Made by a program: the position numbers and the translations under genes. From Babylonia areolata (taxonomy: Eukaryota > Mollusca > Gastropoda > Neogastropoda > Buccinidae), in assembly GCF_041734735.1 (NCBI RefSeq), contig NC_134879.1, forward strand, positions 5,511,503 to 5,575,502: a stretch of 64,000 nt of DNA. The letters run 5' to 3'. This document shows, one piece after another, positions 1-12,000 of this stretch. Under the pieces are notes generated by a model. That model ran no database searches, was not told the origin of the DNA, and was given only the letters and a program-made list of their open reading frames with translations. How positions within the stretch are numbered: the stretch's first letter is position 1; the number at the start of each line of letters is the position of its first letter.

Positions 1-1965
1 CCCGTAGTCTGGGTTCAGACCGTTGGGGCACCGCTGCTGACCTGGCCACCACCCCTCTCCACTCTTCACGGTTTTCTGATTTCCTCAGGGCGTCACCGAG
101 CGTCAAGCCTGTCCACCCCCGGATGTTGTCTTCCCATCTCTTCTTCTGCCGTCCTCTCCTTCTGCCTCCTTGTACGGTGCCTTGCAGGAACGTTTTGGCA
201 AGACCAGATGATCGGGAGATGTGTCCATACCACCTAAGTTTGCGTTTTTTCACTATGAACAGAAGGTCTTCGTAGGGTCCAATACTTTGCTTGATTCTGT
301 TCTTCACTTCCGTGTTAGTGATGTGGTCTCTGTAGGAGATGCCAAGTAGTCTACGAAAGCATCTCATCTCGACAGCTTGGATTCTTCTCTCGATGTCCGC
401 AGTCAGGGTCCAAGTCTCGCAGGCGTAGAGCAATATTGATATAACCAGGGAACGCATCAGTCTGATTTTTGAGCTGAGAGCGATGTTTTTGTTGTTCCAG
501 ATGGTGTTCAGCTTGTTGAGTGCCATTGTTGTTTGGGCAATTCTCGAGAGTACTTCTGGTTTAGATCCTTCATCTGACACGATTGCTCCCAGATATTTGA
601 AGCTGTGGACTGTTTTAAGCTTTTCGTCGTTGACTTTGATGTCAATGCTGATGCCGTTGGTGTTGTTAGTCATCAGTTTGGTTTTCTCCGCACTGATTTG
701 CATTCCATACGATGTGGAGGCTTTGTCTAGATGTTTGACCAGGCTTGCCAGTTCTTCTTCTTTCCCAGCCAGTCCATCAATGTCGTCGGCAAAACGTAGG
801 TTTGTGATTGTTCTGCCGCCTATGCTGACTGTTCCTACATGCTCTTCCAGTGCGTCAGTCATTATTCTTTCTAAGAAGATGTTGAAGAGTGTTGGGGAGA
901 GTAGACAGCCTTGTCTCACTCCGACTGTGGTTCTGAACCAGTCCCCGATGCTATTGTTGAGGTAGACGGCGCTGGTGGCTTTGTCATAGAGGTGCTGTAT
1001 CAGTCTGATCAGGTTGGCGTTGATGTTGTACAGATTCATGGTAGCCCACAAAGCTGCATGCCAGACCCTGTCAAATGCCTTCTTAAAATCAATGAAGACG
1101 TGGTAGAGGTCTTGTTGGTGTTGATGGTACCTCTCACATAGCAACCTCAAGTTGAAGATTTGTTCAGTTGTGCTCCTTCCTGGTCTGAAACCTGCCTGTT
1201 CTTCAGCAATGATGTTTTCTGCTTGTGGTTTCAGTCTGTTAAGCAGGATCTTCAACATGACTTTGCTGGGATGACTAATCAGGCTGATGGTGCGGTAGTT
1301 TTGACACTGCTGGAGATTGCCCTTTTTGGGGAGGGTGATGATCAGTGATTGTGTCCACGGTGTGGGCCATTCCCCTGTTTGCCAGATCTTGTTGCAGATT
1401 TTCAGTAGCACATCTATCATAACTTCACCCCCTGCTTGGACCAGTTCTGATGGGATGTTGTCCACTCCTGCCGATTTCCCTTTTTTCAGCGATGCTATTG
1501 CTGCCTCTATTTCTTCACGGAGTATGGGGTGATTACTGTTATCAGTGGCTGGTGGAACATTCAGTATTGCTGGATCACCTGTGGTCTGTATGTTGTATAG
1601 CTCTGAGCAGTATTCTGTCCATCGCTTTAGGATGTCTTGTTCTTCTGTTAGACATTTTCCATCCTTGGTCTGGATGTTGGACATAGTTCTACCTTGCCTT
1701 GTGTTGGTAAGTTCTTTCACAACTTGGTAGGCTTTCTTGCTGTTGTTTCTTGTCAGGTTTTCCTCTATGTCCTGGCATTTTCCTTCAATCCAATTCTCCC
1801 TTGCCTTCTTCATGCTTCTCTTGATTTCGGTGTTAACTGCTTTGTACTGTTTTGCCCCTTCTTCTTCATTCTTTTTCTTTTTCAGGTCTCTACGTTTGTC
1901 ACACAGCTGTAGGATGTCGTCCGTGACCCAGGGCTTCTTTTTGATGCGTTGTTTTCCAAGAGTTT
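1..1965 (-). mobile_element. LINE (non-LTR retrotransposon), reverse transcriptase and C-terminal part, cut by window edge
   Basis: Read on the minus strand, one frame (codons starting at plus positions 2, 5, 8 and so on) fits from about 1964 down to position 2, and I met no stop in the parts I translated. It starts near a KKPWVTDDILQLCDKRRDL segment and runs through RT motifs: KGKSAGVDNIPSELVQAGG, EEQAGFRPGRSTTEQIF, FIDFKKAFDRVWH, TTVGVRQGCLLSPTLFNIF and the active-site RFADDIDGLAG (plus strand about 760-795). A typical RT C-terminus follows (SFKYLGAIVSDEG, ACETWTLTADIERR, KKRKLRWYGHISRSSGLAK). The endonuclease domain is absent, so the copy is 5'-truncated at about 1965; the 3' end lies beyond position 1. 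It sits antisense in an SDCCAG8 intron. This element type is common in aquatic invertebrates, but I cannot fix the clade. The open frame suggests a fairly young copy. Confidence 0.9.
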
Positions 1966-2099
1966 TTACTTATGTGGCAGACTGTTATTCCACCACAGAC
2001 ATGATTGTTGTCATTTTGTGTGTTCCTTTTGTTAATGCGTCAGTGACTGGATAGTTATGCGTGCTTGTTTAGTGAATGCATATTGTGCATGCTTTTCAG

Positions 2100-2203
2100 G
2101 AACGTTTAAGTCGTCTTCATTCAACTAAGTGTGATCGGCTTGAAATGCAGTTGGAATATTCAAAGTAAGTCTTGTTGATCCTGCAATTTTTAAAATTCTT
2201 TTA

Positions 2204-2237
<34 letters not shown>

Positions 2238-5200
2238 AAGTTTTCTGAAAGAAATTTTAGCATTTGGCATAACATGATTGAAATATTTTTCTCTTGGTGC
2301 AAATTGCACCAACTTTCCCAGTCTTTCATTTCTGAAAAGAAAAGCAGAAAAATGTATTTAAAGAAAACAACAACAAAAAAACAGTTGAGCAAGAGATGTT
2401 CAACTTTTTTGCATTAACATGATCTTTGGTCTGAATGAATAAGATTGATAAGTTCATTGACATCTTATGATTCTTTCAAAGCCTTATGTTTATGTGTTTT
2501 ATTTTGTCACATAATGAGAGACAATAAATGTTTGTCTCACCTCTGAAAACAAATTAATACTATTTAAATGGGAAGATTGAAAACATCTGTATAAAAAAAG
2601 AAACCCACTTGTTGAATGTGTGAACATGGAGAATGCAGAACTTATGATGATTTTTATTCATTCATTAGAAAAATAAAATAGAATTAATTTCCCCTGTTGC
2701 AGATCGGAAGTGACACGGCTGGAGCAGGTGGTTGAGGATCTCAAATCTCAGCTCCGCATGCAGGACTCTGTCCCAACGCATGATGACGCTGGTGACTTTG
2801 TCTTCTCCGCCTCAGCTAGAACAAGTCTGCAGAATACCATCGATAAGATAAGCAAGTGAGTGTACGGTCTTTGTCTGTTGTTAGAATGATTACGTTTTCA
2901 TGTTCTCCTGTCTTGTTTAAGGCTTTTGTGATAGGGAGAAGTAGGCTTAGAATAATTGTTTAAACTATAACGATAAAATCATCCTCGCCTCCTTTTACTG
3001 ATTAATACTCACAGTCTTTTGAAGCTTTTCTTTTACCGCCACTGTCATTCCAGCTAACACAGTCCCAGAAGACAGACCTATGGTCTGAAACGTTGGATAC
3101 ATTTTATCAAAACCGAGTCTTATTTTACAACCCGCAGTTTTTATAATCTTTCTCTATTTGGTATTTAAACTACATTTACAAACATCAGTTGGTTCTAGAT
3201 GAGACAGTTTTGGATAAACACATCTTTCATGTATATTTGTTTCTGAGTGTGACATTTTAAGAGCCTGTATTTTAGTGACACTGCTTTATTATGAATGGAT
3301 TATTTCATTGGAATGGAAACTAATGTTCATTATCTGTCGCAGGGAGAGAGATGATATGTGTGAGCGAGTGGCCGGGCTGACAGCTCAGAACCAGGTGTTG
3401 TGTCAAAGGGAAGAGGAACTTTATCAGCAAGTGAAACGCAGCATCGCTTTGGTAGAGCAGGCCCAGTTGGAACAGACCGAAGTAAGTACATCTGCTCTGC
3501 ATAAGTAATAGGGGAAAGGAAATAAGTACACATCATTAAGTATATGCATCCAACGTCTTTGCATACAGGTACAGCTGCACTGCAGAAGTAACAGGGGAAT
3601 GAAAATAAGTACACAGCATTTATTAGATATATAGCCAGCGTCTTTGCAATGAGATACAACTGCACGGCAGGAGTAACAGGGGAATGGGAATAAGTATACA
3701 TCGTCGAGTAAATATATCCAATGTGTGTGAATTCTAATCCTTTTTTTAATTTTTTTTTTTTTTAGTATTCCACCCACACACACTTTTTTTTTTCTTCTAT
3801 GTAGTCGTGACATTTTCTTTTTTCCTGTAAACTGTTTGACATCTTTTTGTGCTTTTATGTGTGTGCGTGCAGGCAATGGTGCAGAAAGAACAGCTGGGAG
3901 ATGAACTGGGTCGCATGAGGGAGAGGTTTGAGCAGCACGTCCGTGCCTCGCAGGCACAGACCCAGAAAGAAAGGGAAGCGGCACGCCAGGAAAACCAGTT
4001 CCTCATCGATGACTTGAACAAAAAGGTAGGGAAAATTAGCGTTCATGTGTGCGGTTTGCCATCATATTATACTGTACCATATCGATGACTTGAACAATAA
4101 GGTGGCAAAAATTAGCGTTCATGTATGTGGTTTGCCATCATATTATAATGTACCATATCAATGACTTGAACAAAAAGGTAGGAAAAATTAGCGTTCATGT
4201 GTGCCATTTGCCATCATGTTATACTGTACCATATCGATGACTTGTAACAAAAAAGGTGGGAAATGTTAGCATTCATGTGTGTGGTTTGCCATCATATCAT
4301 TCTGTACCGAATCAGTGACTTGTAACAAAAAAGGTAGGAAATGTTAGCATTCATGTGTGTCATTTGCCATCATGTTATGCTGTACCATATTGATGACTTG
4401 AACAAAAAAAGTAGGGAATGTTAGTGTTCATGTGTGTGGTTTGCCATCATATGCTGTACCGTATCAATGACTTGTAACAAAAAAGTAGGTAATGTTAGTG
4501 TTCATGTGTGTGTCATTTGACATCATATACTGTACCGTATTGATGACTTGATCCAAAAGGTTGGAAATGTTAGCGTTCATGTGTGTCATTTGCCATCATA
4601 TTACACTGTACTATATCAGTGACTTGAACAAAAAGGTAGGAAATATCAGCGTTTGTGTGTGTAATTTGCCATCACATTGTACTGTGCCATATTGATGACT
4701 TTGAAAAAAGGTAGGAAAATTACTGCTCATTTGTGTCATTTACTATCTTAAACTGCACCATATCAATGACTTGACCAAAAAGGTCGGAAAATTGGGGTTC
4801 ATGTGTGTCATTTGCCATCATATATTGTACCATATCAATGACTTGACCAAAAAGGTTAGAAAATTGGGGTTCATGTGTGTCATTTGCCATCATATATTGT
4901 ACAATATCGATGACTTAAGGAAAAGGTAGGAAAATTAGCATTCAGGTGTGTCATTTGCTGTCATATAGTTAACCATATTGATGACTTGAACAGAAAGAGA
5001 AAGGTAGGGAAATTAGTGCTGATGTGTGTCATTTGCCATCTTGTAGTTTACCATATTGATGACTTGAACAGAAAGGTAGGAAAATTAGTACTCGTGTGTG
5101 TCGGTTGCTATCACAATACTGTACCACATTGGAACAAGAAGGTTGGAACGATAGCATTCATATTATGTGTGTTTGTTGAGAGTAGAGGGAGATGGGTTAG

Positions 5201-5944
5201 GGATGGAAGACAGAGGGAAATTTTGCTTTTTGAATGATGAGTCTGAAAATGTAATAATGAAACTTTTCTTTTTTTCTTAACAGTTGACTGATCAGACATC
5301 TCAGTACGCAGTCATCTCAGAGAAGCTGGAGAAAGAGGTACGAGAAAAGGCAGAGCTGTCTGCCCAGCTGTTGGAACTGAAAGGGCAGCTGAGAGCCTGC
5401 GACAGAGAGGTCACCATTGTGAGTAGTCTTTGTTGCAGTCTCTCTTCTTTTAAGAATCTAATGTATTTGCAGAAGCCCAGTATTATGCAATACTTGCCAT
5501 AAATAAAAAGGTTCAGCTGTTACTTTGTCAACATAGAACAGTACCACTATGTTGTATCAGTTGTTGGAAACTTAACTGTCAATTGATTTAGCTGATAACC
5601 TGCTGTGATGAACGGTGATCTATATTTGGTTTTAATCTTCAGTTCGTAGGAAACAGTGGTGTTTAGGTGCATGAAATCTTTGATAAGGAGTTTTAAAATC
5701 AGCTTAGAGTGAGTGTTCAGTGCTGTTGCTGTTATATGTTGTATCCAAGGATACTATGCAGTACTTAAAGGGAAAATGGTGTCAAATGGCAGTATTAAAA
5801 AAATGAAGAAGAAGAAGGAAAAAAAAGATTCAGAAGAATCAGGTATATGTTTAAACACAAGTGTGAAATAGATACCATTGTCTGTGATCATTCATAATTT
5901 TTCTTCTAAATGCTGGTTGTATTGCATGATACACATAAATCAAC

Positions 5945-6001
<57 letters not shown>

Positions 6002-9000
6002 TCAGTAACATAATGCACAAGATAAGAAAATAAAAAATGGCTAAAAAAAAATATAAAAGAATAAAAAAGTGAAATATTTATCTGCTGCTGTTGATGGTTT
6101 TCACTTCTAGAAAAATAGTGTTCATACCAAGCACATGTGGCCTGATGCTTCAGTGGTTTACTTTTAGAAGAACAATGTGATTCTCACAGCAGTGTAGAAT
6201 ATTCTGGTCTGATGCCTCAGTATTTCACTTCTAGAAGGGTAATACCAGCTGTACAGTGGGTTCAGAATGTTATGGTCTGAAGTGTTTCACTTTTAGAAGG
6301 GTTACACGAGTTTTACATGACTTTCTGGTATGATGCTCATGTGTTTCACTTTAGAAGGATAATGTGCAAGTTTCAGTGAAGGTGTAGAATGTTCTGGCAT
6401 GATGCTTATGTGTTTCACTTTTAGATTGTTAATTTGAGTTTAATGTGAGTTAAATTTCTTCAAAACGGAACAGAGTCTCTGTGGGCTTTTCCAAATACAC
6501 TAGACTGAGGAACATGTTAGACGCCACGTTCCTGAGATCTTTTCCCACCCCTCTTGCGGCCAGTCAGTGGCAGCCTGTGTTTGTGTATGTGTGTGTTTGT
6601 GTGTACGCGTGCATGTGTGTGTGTCTGTGTGTTTGTGTGTGTGTGTATGAGTGAGCGAGTGTGTAAGTGTACACATGTCAGGAGAGCTCTGTGCATGTGC
6701 ATGCATGTATGTGTGTGTATGTGTGTGTGTGTAGGCTGTATGTTTTACATTTATTTGTTTATTTGTTTGTTTATCATCTTTTTATTTTATTTTTATTCAT
6801 TGTTATGAATATGATTGTTATTATTATCATGATTATTATTATCTTTCTTTTTCTTTTTTCTCCTTTAAAAATTTTTTTTTTTTTTTTAGGTATTCATTTA
6901 CCTTTTTTTCTTCTTTTCTGTTTTTTTTTTTTTTTCTCAAGTCCTGAGTAAAGGCGTTCGGTTACGCTGCTGGTCAGGCATCTGCTTGGCAGATGTGGTG
7001 TAGTGTATATGGATTTGTCCCAATGCAGTGACACCTCCTTGAGCTACTGATACTGATACTAATATGAATTTTACTGCAGTGGTTTGCAACAGTGGGTCAC
7101 AGTATAGGCTAAATTAAATAAAATGAAAGGAACATAATTTCCTTCTTATGCGGATGTGACGCAACAGCCGAGTGGTTAAAGCGTTGGACTTTCAATCTGA
7201 GGGTCCCGGGTTCAAAATCCCGGTGACGGCGCATGGTGGGTAAAGGGTGGAGATTTTTTTCTGATCTCCCAGGTCAACATATGTGCAGACCTGCTAGTGC
7301 CTGAACCCCCTTTCGTGTGTATATTACGCATGCAGAAGATCAAATACGCATGTTAAAGATCCTGTGATCCATGTTAGCATTTGGTGGGTGTTGGAAACAA
7401 GAATATACCCAGCATGCACACCCCCGAAAACGGAGTATGGCTGCCTACATGGCGGGGTAAATAAACAAAACAGTCATACACGTAAAATGTTACATGTCTG
7501 TCTGAATGTATATGTGTGAGTGCCTGAAAACTGATTGAATGACACAGGAAACAAGTGATGAGCACCCAGTGGCAGCCGTCAGTCGGCTCTACCCAGGTAG
7601 GCAGCCTGTTGTGCAAATGACCCCGTGTTTGTAAAGCGCTTAGAGCTTGGTCTCCAATCAAGAATAGGCGTTATATAAGTATCAATATCAATCAGTGAAT
7701 GTGGTACGTTCTGGCTTGATGCTGTGTTGTTGGTGCAGGCGGCAGAGAACTACAGGGCCCACTCCACGAGCGCCACACTACAGAGGAGCTCTGCAACACA
7801 AGAGGCAGGCAGGCTGAGGACAGAGTACCAGCAGCTACAGAGAGAAAGAGACCAGGTGTGGATCTGGATTTTTTAAAAAAAAAAAATTTTTTTTTTATTT
7901 TTACTACTGACATACATTGAGCAGCCCACAGAAATTTCAAAATGACAAGACTGTTTTCTTGAGTTATAAATTGTCAGTTACTAGCTTTATATATTACCTC
8001 AGAATATTGTCTATGAAAAGCTTTTTATTTTACATCAGGACAATGTCAGTGAATAGCTTTGTATATTTCTTCACAGTTCATAATTGAAATGAAAGCTGAA
8101 ACATGAGTAGCTTTATCTTACACAGCAAAAGAAAAGGAAAATGCTTTGTTTCATACAGCAAAAGAAAATTATGTTTATATTGCGTCACAAATGCATTTTA
8201 GCCTGGTTAATTTCAAGAGTGAAATTTAGACTCCTCTTGAAAAGTGTATCTGGCACTGATTTTTTTATGGTGAAAAGTGTTTGTTTTTTTTCTGGGTGTG
8301 TACAGTTATGCAAAGTTTGACATCCACTGACGTGCCTCAAGATCTTAAGAAAATCTCTTCCATAGTAAATGGCTTGTTCATGGATTGATCTTTAAAAGTA
8401 TTATGAGTGAAGGGTCTCTTTTTCAGGAACGAAAAATACTACAGACTGAATCAGCAGAGCTGAAAAGACGGTTACACAAGGCTGAGCATGACCTTCTGAA
8501 TGCTAAGGAGGAATGTCTGCATCTCACAAACAACACTTCAGCATTAGAAAGAGAGGTATTGTTATACACTTGAACATTTTTTTTTTTTTTTTTCTAATTT
8601 TGGTTTATTTAGTAATTAGAATATATACATAAGAAACTTTTAAAAGCACTGTTTTTGTCAATGTGTGTGACATTGCTTTTCTATGATTATGATTTATTTA
8701 TCCATCAAAATACAGAACCAGCATTTTGACTGGTACTCAACAGTTATATCATGGTACTCATCTTTCCTATTAAGTCTTGCACATTGTCCTTCCTGTACAC
8801 AGGCTCATCCAATCACCTCTGTGTGAATAGAAGGATGAATGGACTGATAAACAGTAAAACATTTTGTAGCACAGTATTTGAGCAACAGGAGACAGCAGAC
8901 AGGAACAGTGGCCCATAGCTGTAGGATTCTCCAGCTTAGGAACATTGTATTGTTCTACTGTTTGTCACAACAGATTTGTCTGTGTGGAATTCAGGCTGCT

Positions 9001-12000
9001 TTCTCCAGGGAGAGCTTGTTGCCACAGTGCAGGCCACTTTTTTTATTTTTTTTCCTTTTTCTGTCTGCAAGATAAGGTGGCAGAATGGTTATCTGTCAAT
9101 ACAGTGTCCCTAAGCATCTAGTCATTCAGATGAGACAATAAACTGAGGATCTGTTTGCAGCATGCTTCTGCGGCACTGAAAGAGAGCCCATGGTAACATA
9201 ATTGTTGTCTTCTGATGAAACACTGTAGTTGAAATCCACTCTGATAGGTAAACAGATGTCTTTATATGCATGCACTCAAGGCCTGACTCAAGTGCAATGG
9301 GTTATTCTGCTGGCAGGTCAGGCATCTGCCTAACAGATGTGTTTGTTTGAACGCAGTGATGACACCTCCTTGAGAAACTGAAACTGAAGATAATAAGCAT
9401 TGGATTATACTGCCAGCAGGTCAGGCATCTGCCTAACAGATGTGTTTGTTTGAACGCAGTGATGACACCTCCTTGAGAAACTGAAACTGAAGATAATAAG
9501 CATTGGATTATACTGCAGCAGGTCAGGCATCTGCCTAACAGATGTGTTTGTTTGAATGCAGTGATACCTCCTTGAGAAACTGAAACTGAAGATAAATGAG
9601 CATTTCGAAGGTTTGCATTTACAAAGTGGTTACCATGGTGACTCACTGTGTGTCCAGCTACACCTGGCCAAGCTGGCAAGGGAAGGGGTGGAGCGGGGAC
9701 GTTCAGAGGACCTGAAGCTGATCTCTCGTCAGGCCAGTGACAGGGAGGAAAAGCTGAGGACTGCCATGGAGGATGCGGAAGATAAACACTGTGAGTTGGT
9801 CACATGGTTGGTGTTGATATTGCTGCTGTTTCTTTGTGCTGAGAAAATGTTGTTTTCTTCATCATTTTCTTTATTATGTTGAAGTTGCAGTGGGCTAATC
9901 AGTGTTAAAGTTCTGGTGAACTGATCTGTTGATATATCACTTTAAAAAACAAGAACAACAACAATAACAACAACTAAAAAGCGTAAGTGTAAGGGCTGCA
10001 CATTGAAAACCTAATTCTGGTGTACTGATCAATTGATGAATGATTCAAAAACCAGTCCATATTGGAGCTGCGTATCGTATGCATGTATCATTATATTTTT
10101 TATATTATGTCTGTAGCTGAATAAAGACATTGAAAAAGAAAAGAAATAAGTGAAGAAATAAATAGATAAATCTCCTTGATAAGTGTAATAGGTGATTTAA
10201 AAAAAAAAAAAATTAACAGAAATGTGTTTCATGAGGGTTATTGATGGTTTTATGTTTTACAAAATACTGTGTTGTGTGTTTGTTTTTGTAATCACTATAG
10301 AAACTCACCTGATGAAAACTTATGTTTAAAAAAAAAATATATTGTATAAATATTGAAGGTGAAATTTACCAGATAAAACTTCTATTTATTGCTGTCTCAT
10401 GTTTTACACATGCATATGCACAGTCATACACACACACACACACTCTCTTTAAGCACAGCAAACACACCACATCAAAATTCAGTTACAATGGAACAAATTC
10501 ATGATAATTTGTTATGTTTTTGAACCACAGCTCAGCAAGTCCATGAGATGGACACCATGCTGCATCGTCAGAACAAACTGATCCTGAAGTTACGAGAAGA
10601 ATGCAAGAGACAAGCTGTGCAAATTGATAAAATCACCAAAAAATACAGGTGTGATCATGAATGTTTATTTAAGTTATGGAGCATTTAGATATTTTAAAGT
10701 TTATTTTGATATAAAAGGGAAATTCAGCTAGTTGAATGTAAGATTTTGGCTTTTTGATGTGTGTGCATCGTAATGATCATTTGGTATATCCGTTCTGAGT
10801 GTTGTTGTTTTTTTTACTTTGTGGTTTGTTTTCTTTTTCTCTGTCCTGATGCTTGCATTATGCTGCTGTGATGAATAGTCTTTTCTGATTTGTGTATGTT
10901 GCTGTTTTAATTAACTGAAATAAAGTGACATTGCATTCAAATCATTGGCAACTGTGGAAACCACTATTGAGAACCAGTCAGTAGTTTTGCTCCTGATGTA
11001 AAATTGAATTTTTGTGTCAGAATCAATAGTAAGCAGTCATCATCTGTCTCTGTTATGGAGTAACTAGTGATTTGTAGTTAAATTATCTTAATGCTGACAG
11101 ATGATTGCTCAAGACAGCACCTTGGTGGATGAAACTAGAAAGGTCCACTATAGATGAAGACTGTATATATATGTTGTCTGGCTGAAGTGATACCAGATAA
11201 CTGCCACTCACGCATACATGCATTTTGAAAGGCTTTATTTTTCATGTTGTTACAAAATGATTAGCATTTAGCAGTATGTATGTCTAATGCACAGGTCCCA
11301 AAACACCAAGCTGACAAATGAGGCTGACTCTACAAAGCAGCGTCTGGAGAGAACTTTGGCCCGCCTGACAATGCTGGAAGAACAGACAGACCAACATGGA
11401 CGTGTCCACAACAAGATGGCTGCTCGGCTCAAGGCCATGGATGAACATGCACAGAACCAGGCCACTCAGGTAGAACTGCTTTTTAGTGTGTGTGTGTGTG
11501 TGTGTGTTTTGTTTTTTTGTGCTCTCATGTGTGTTAACAAATACACCTTTACGATATTATTTGGAATGATGTATGTAAGCATTGGTAACAACCTCCACCC
11601 CCACAATGCAGCTGTATTTTCAGTATTGTTGTTCAGCAGAAATCACATATGAGCCATGGCAGCATCACCACTTGTTCTGTTTCTTTCTGTGACAAGGAAC
11701 AAGTCTATGTTTCTCTGTGTTTGAATGTTCATATGTGTATTTCTGTCTCTTGTGTGATTAGAGTGTGTGTTTACAGATTAGGCAATCCATAATTTGTTTT
11801 TGCATAGAGCCACCTGTGCACCTGTGGTATGACTTGACATGATTCACCAGCATGGGAATGTGAAAAAGCTATTGGCACATTTGTGAAAAACTTATCAGAG
11901 TCATTTCTTGGCTGTTTGCAGATCAGTTTTCCTATAACTTTGCCTGACAATAGTGTCTGTAAAATGCCTCAAAGTCCTACCAGTCTAAGACAGTTCCAAA

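Noticed and set aside
483-2054. Plus-strand frames in the first 2 kb as host genes
   Set aside because: They are shadows of the minus-strand LINE reverse transcriptase frame.
7151-7225. tRNA gene call at the SINE head (also 53030, 61275 and 62005)
   Set aside because: A/B-box motifs are present, but the cloverleaf is incomplete, and the same head is followed by SINE body in every copy.
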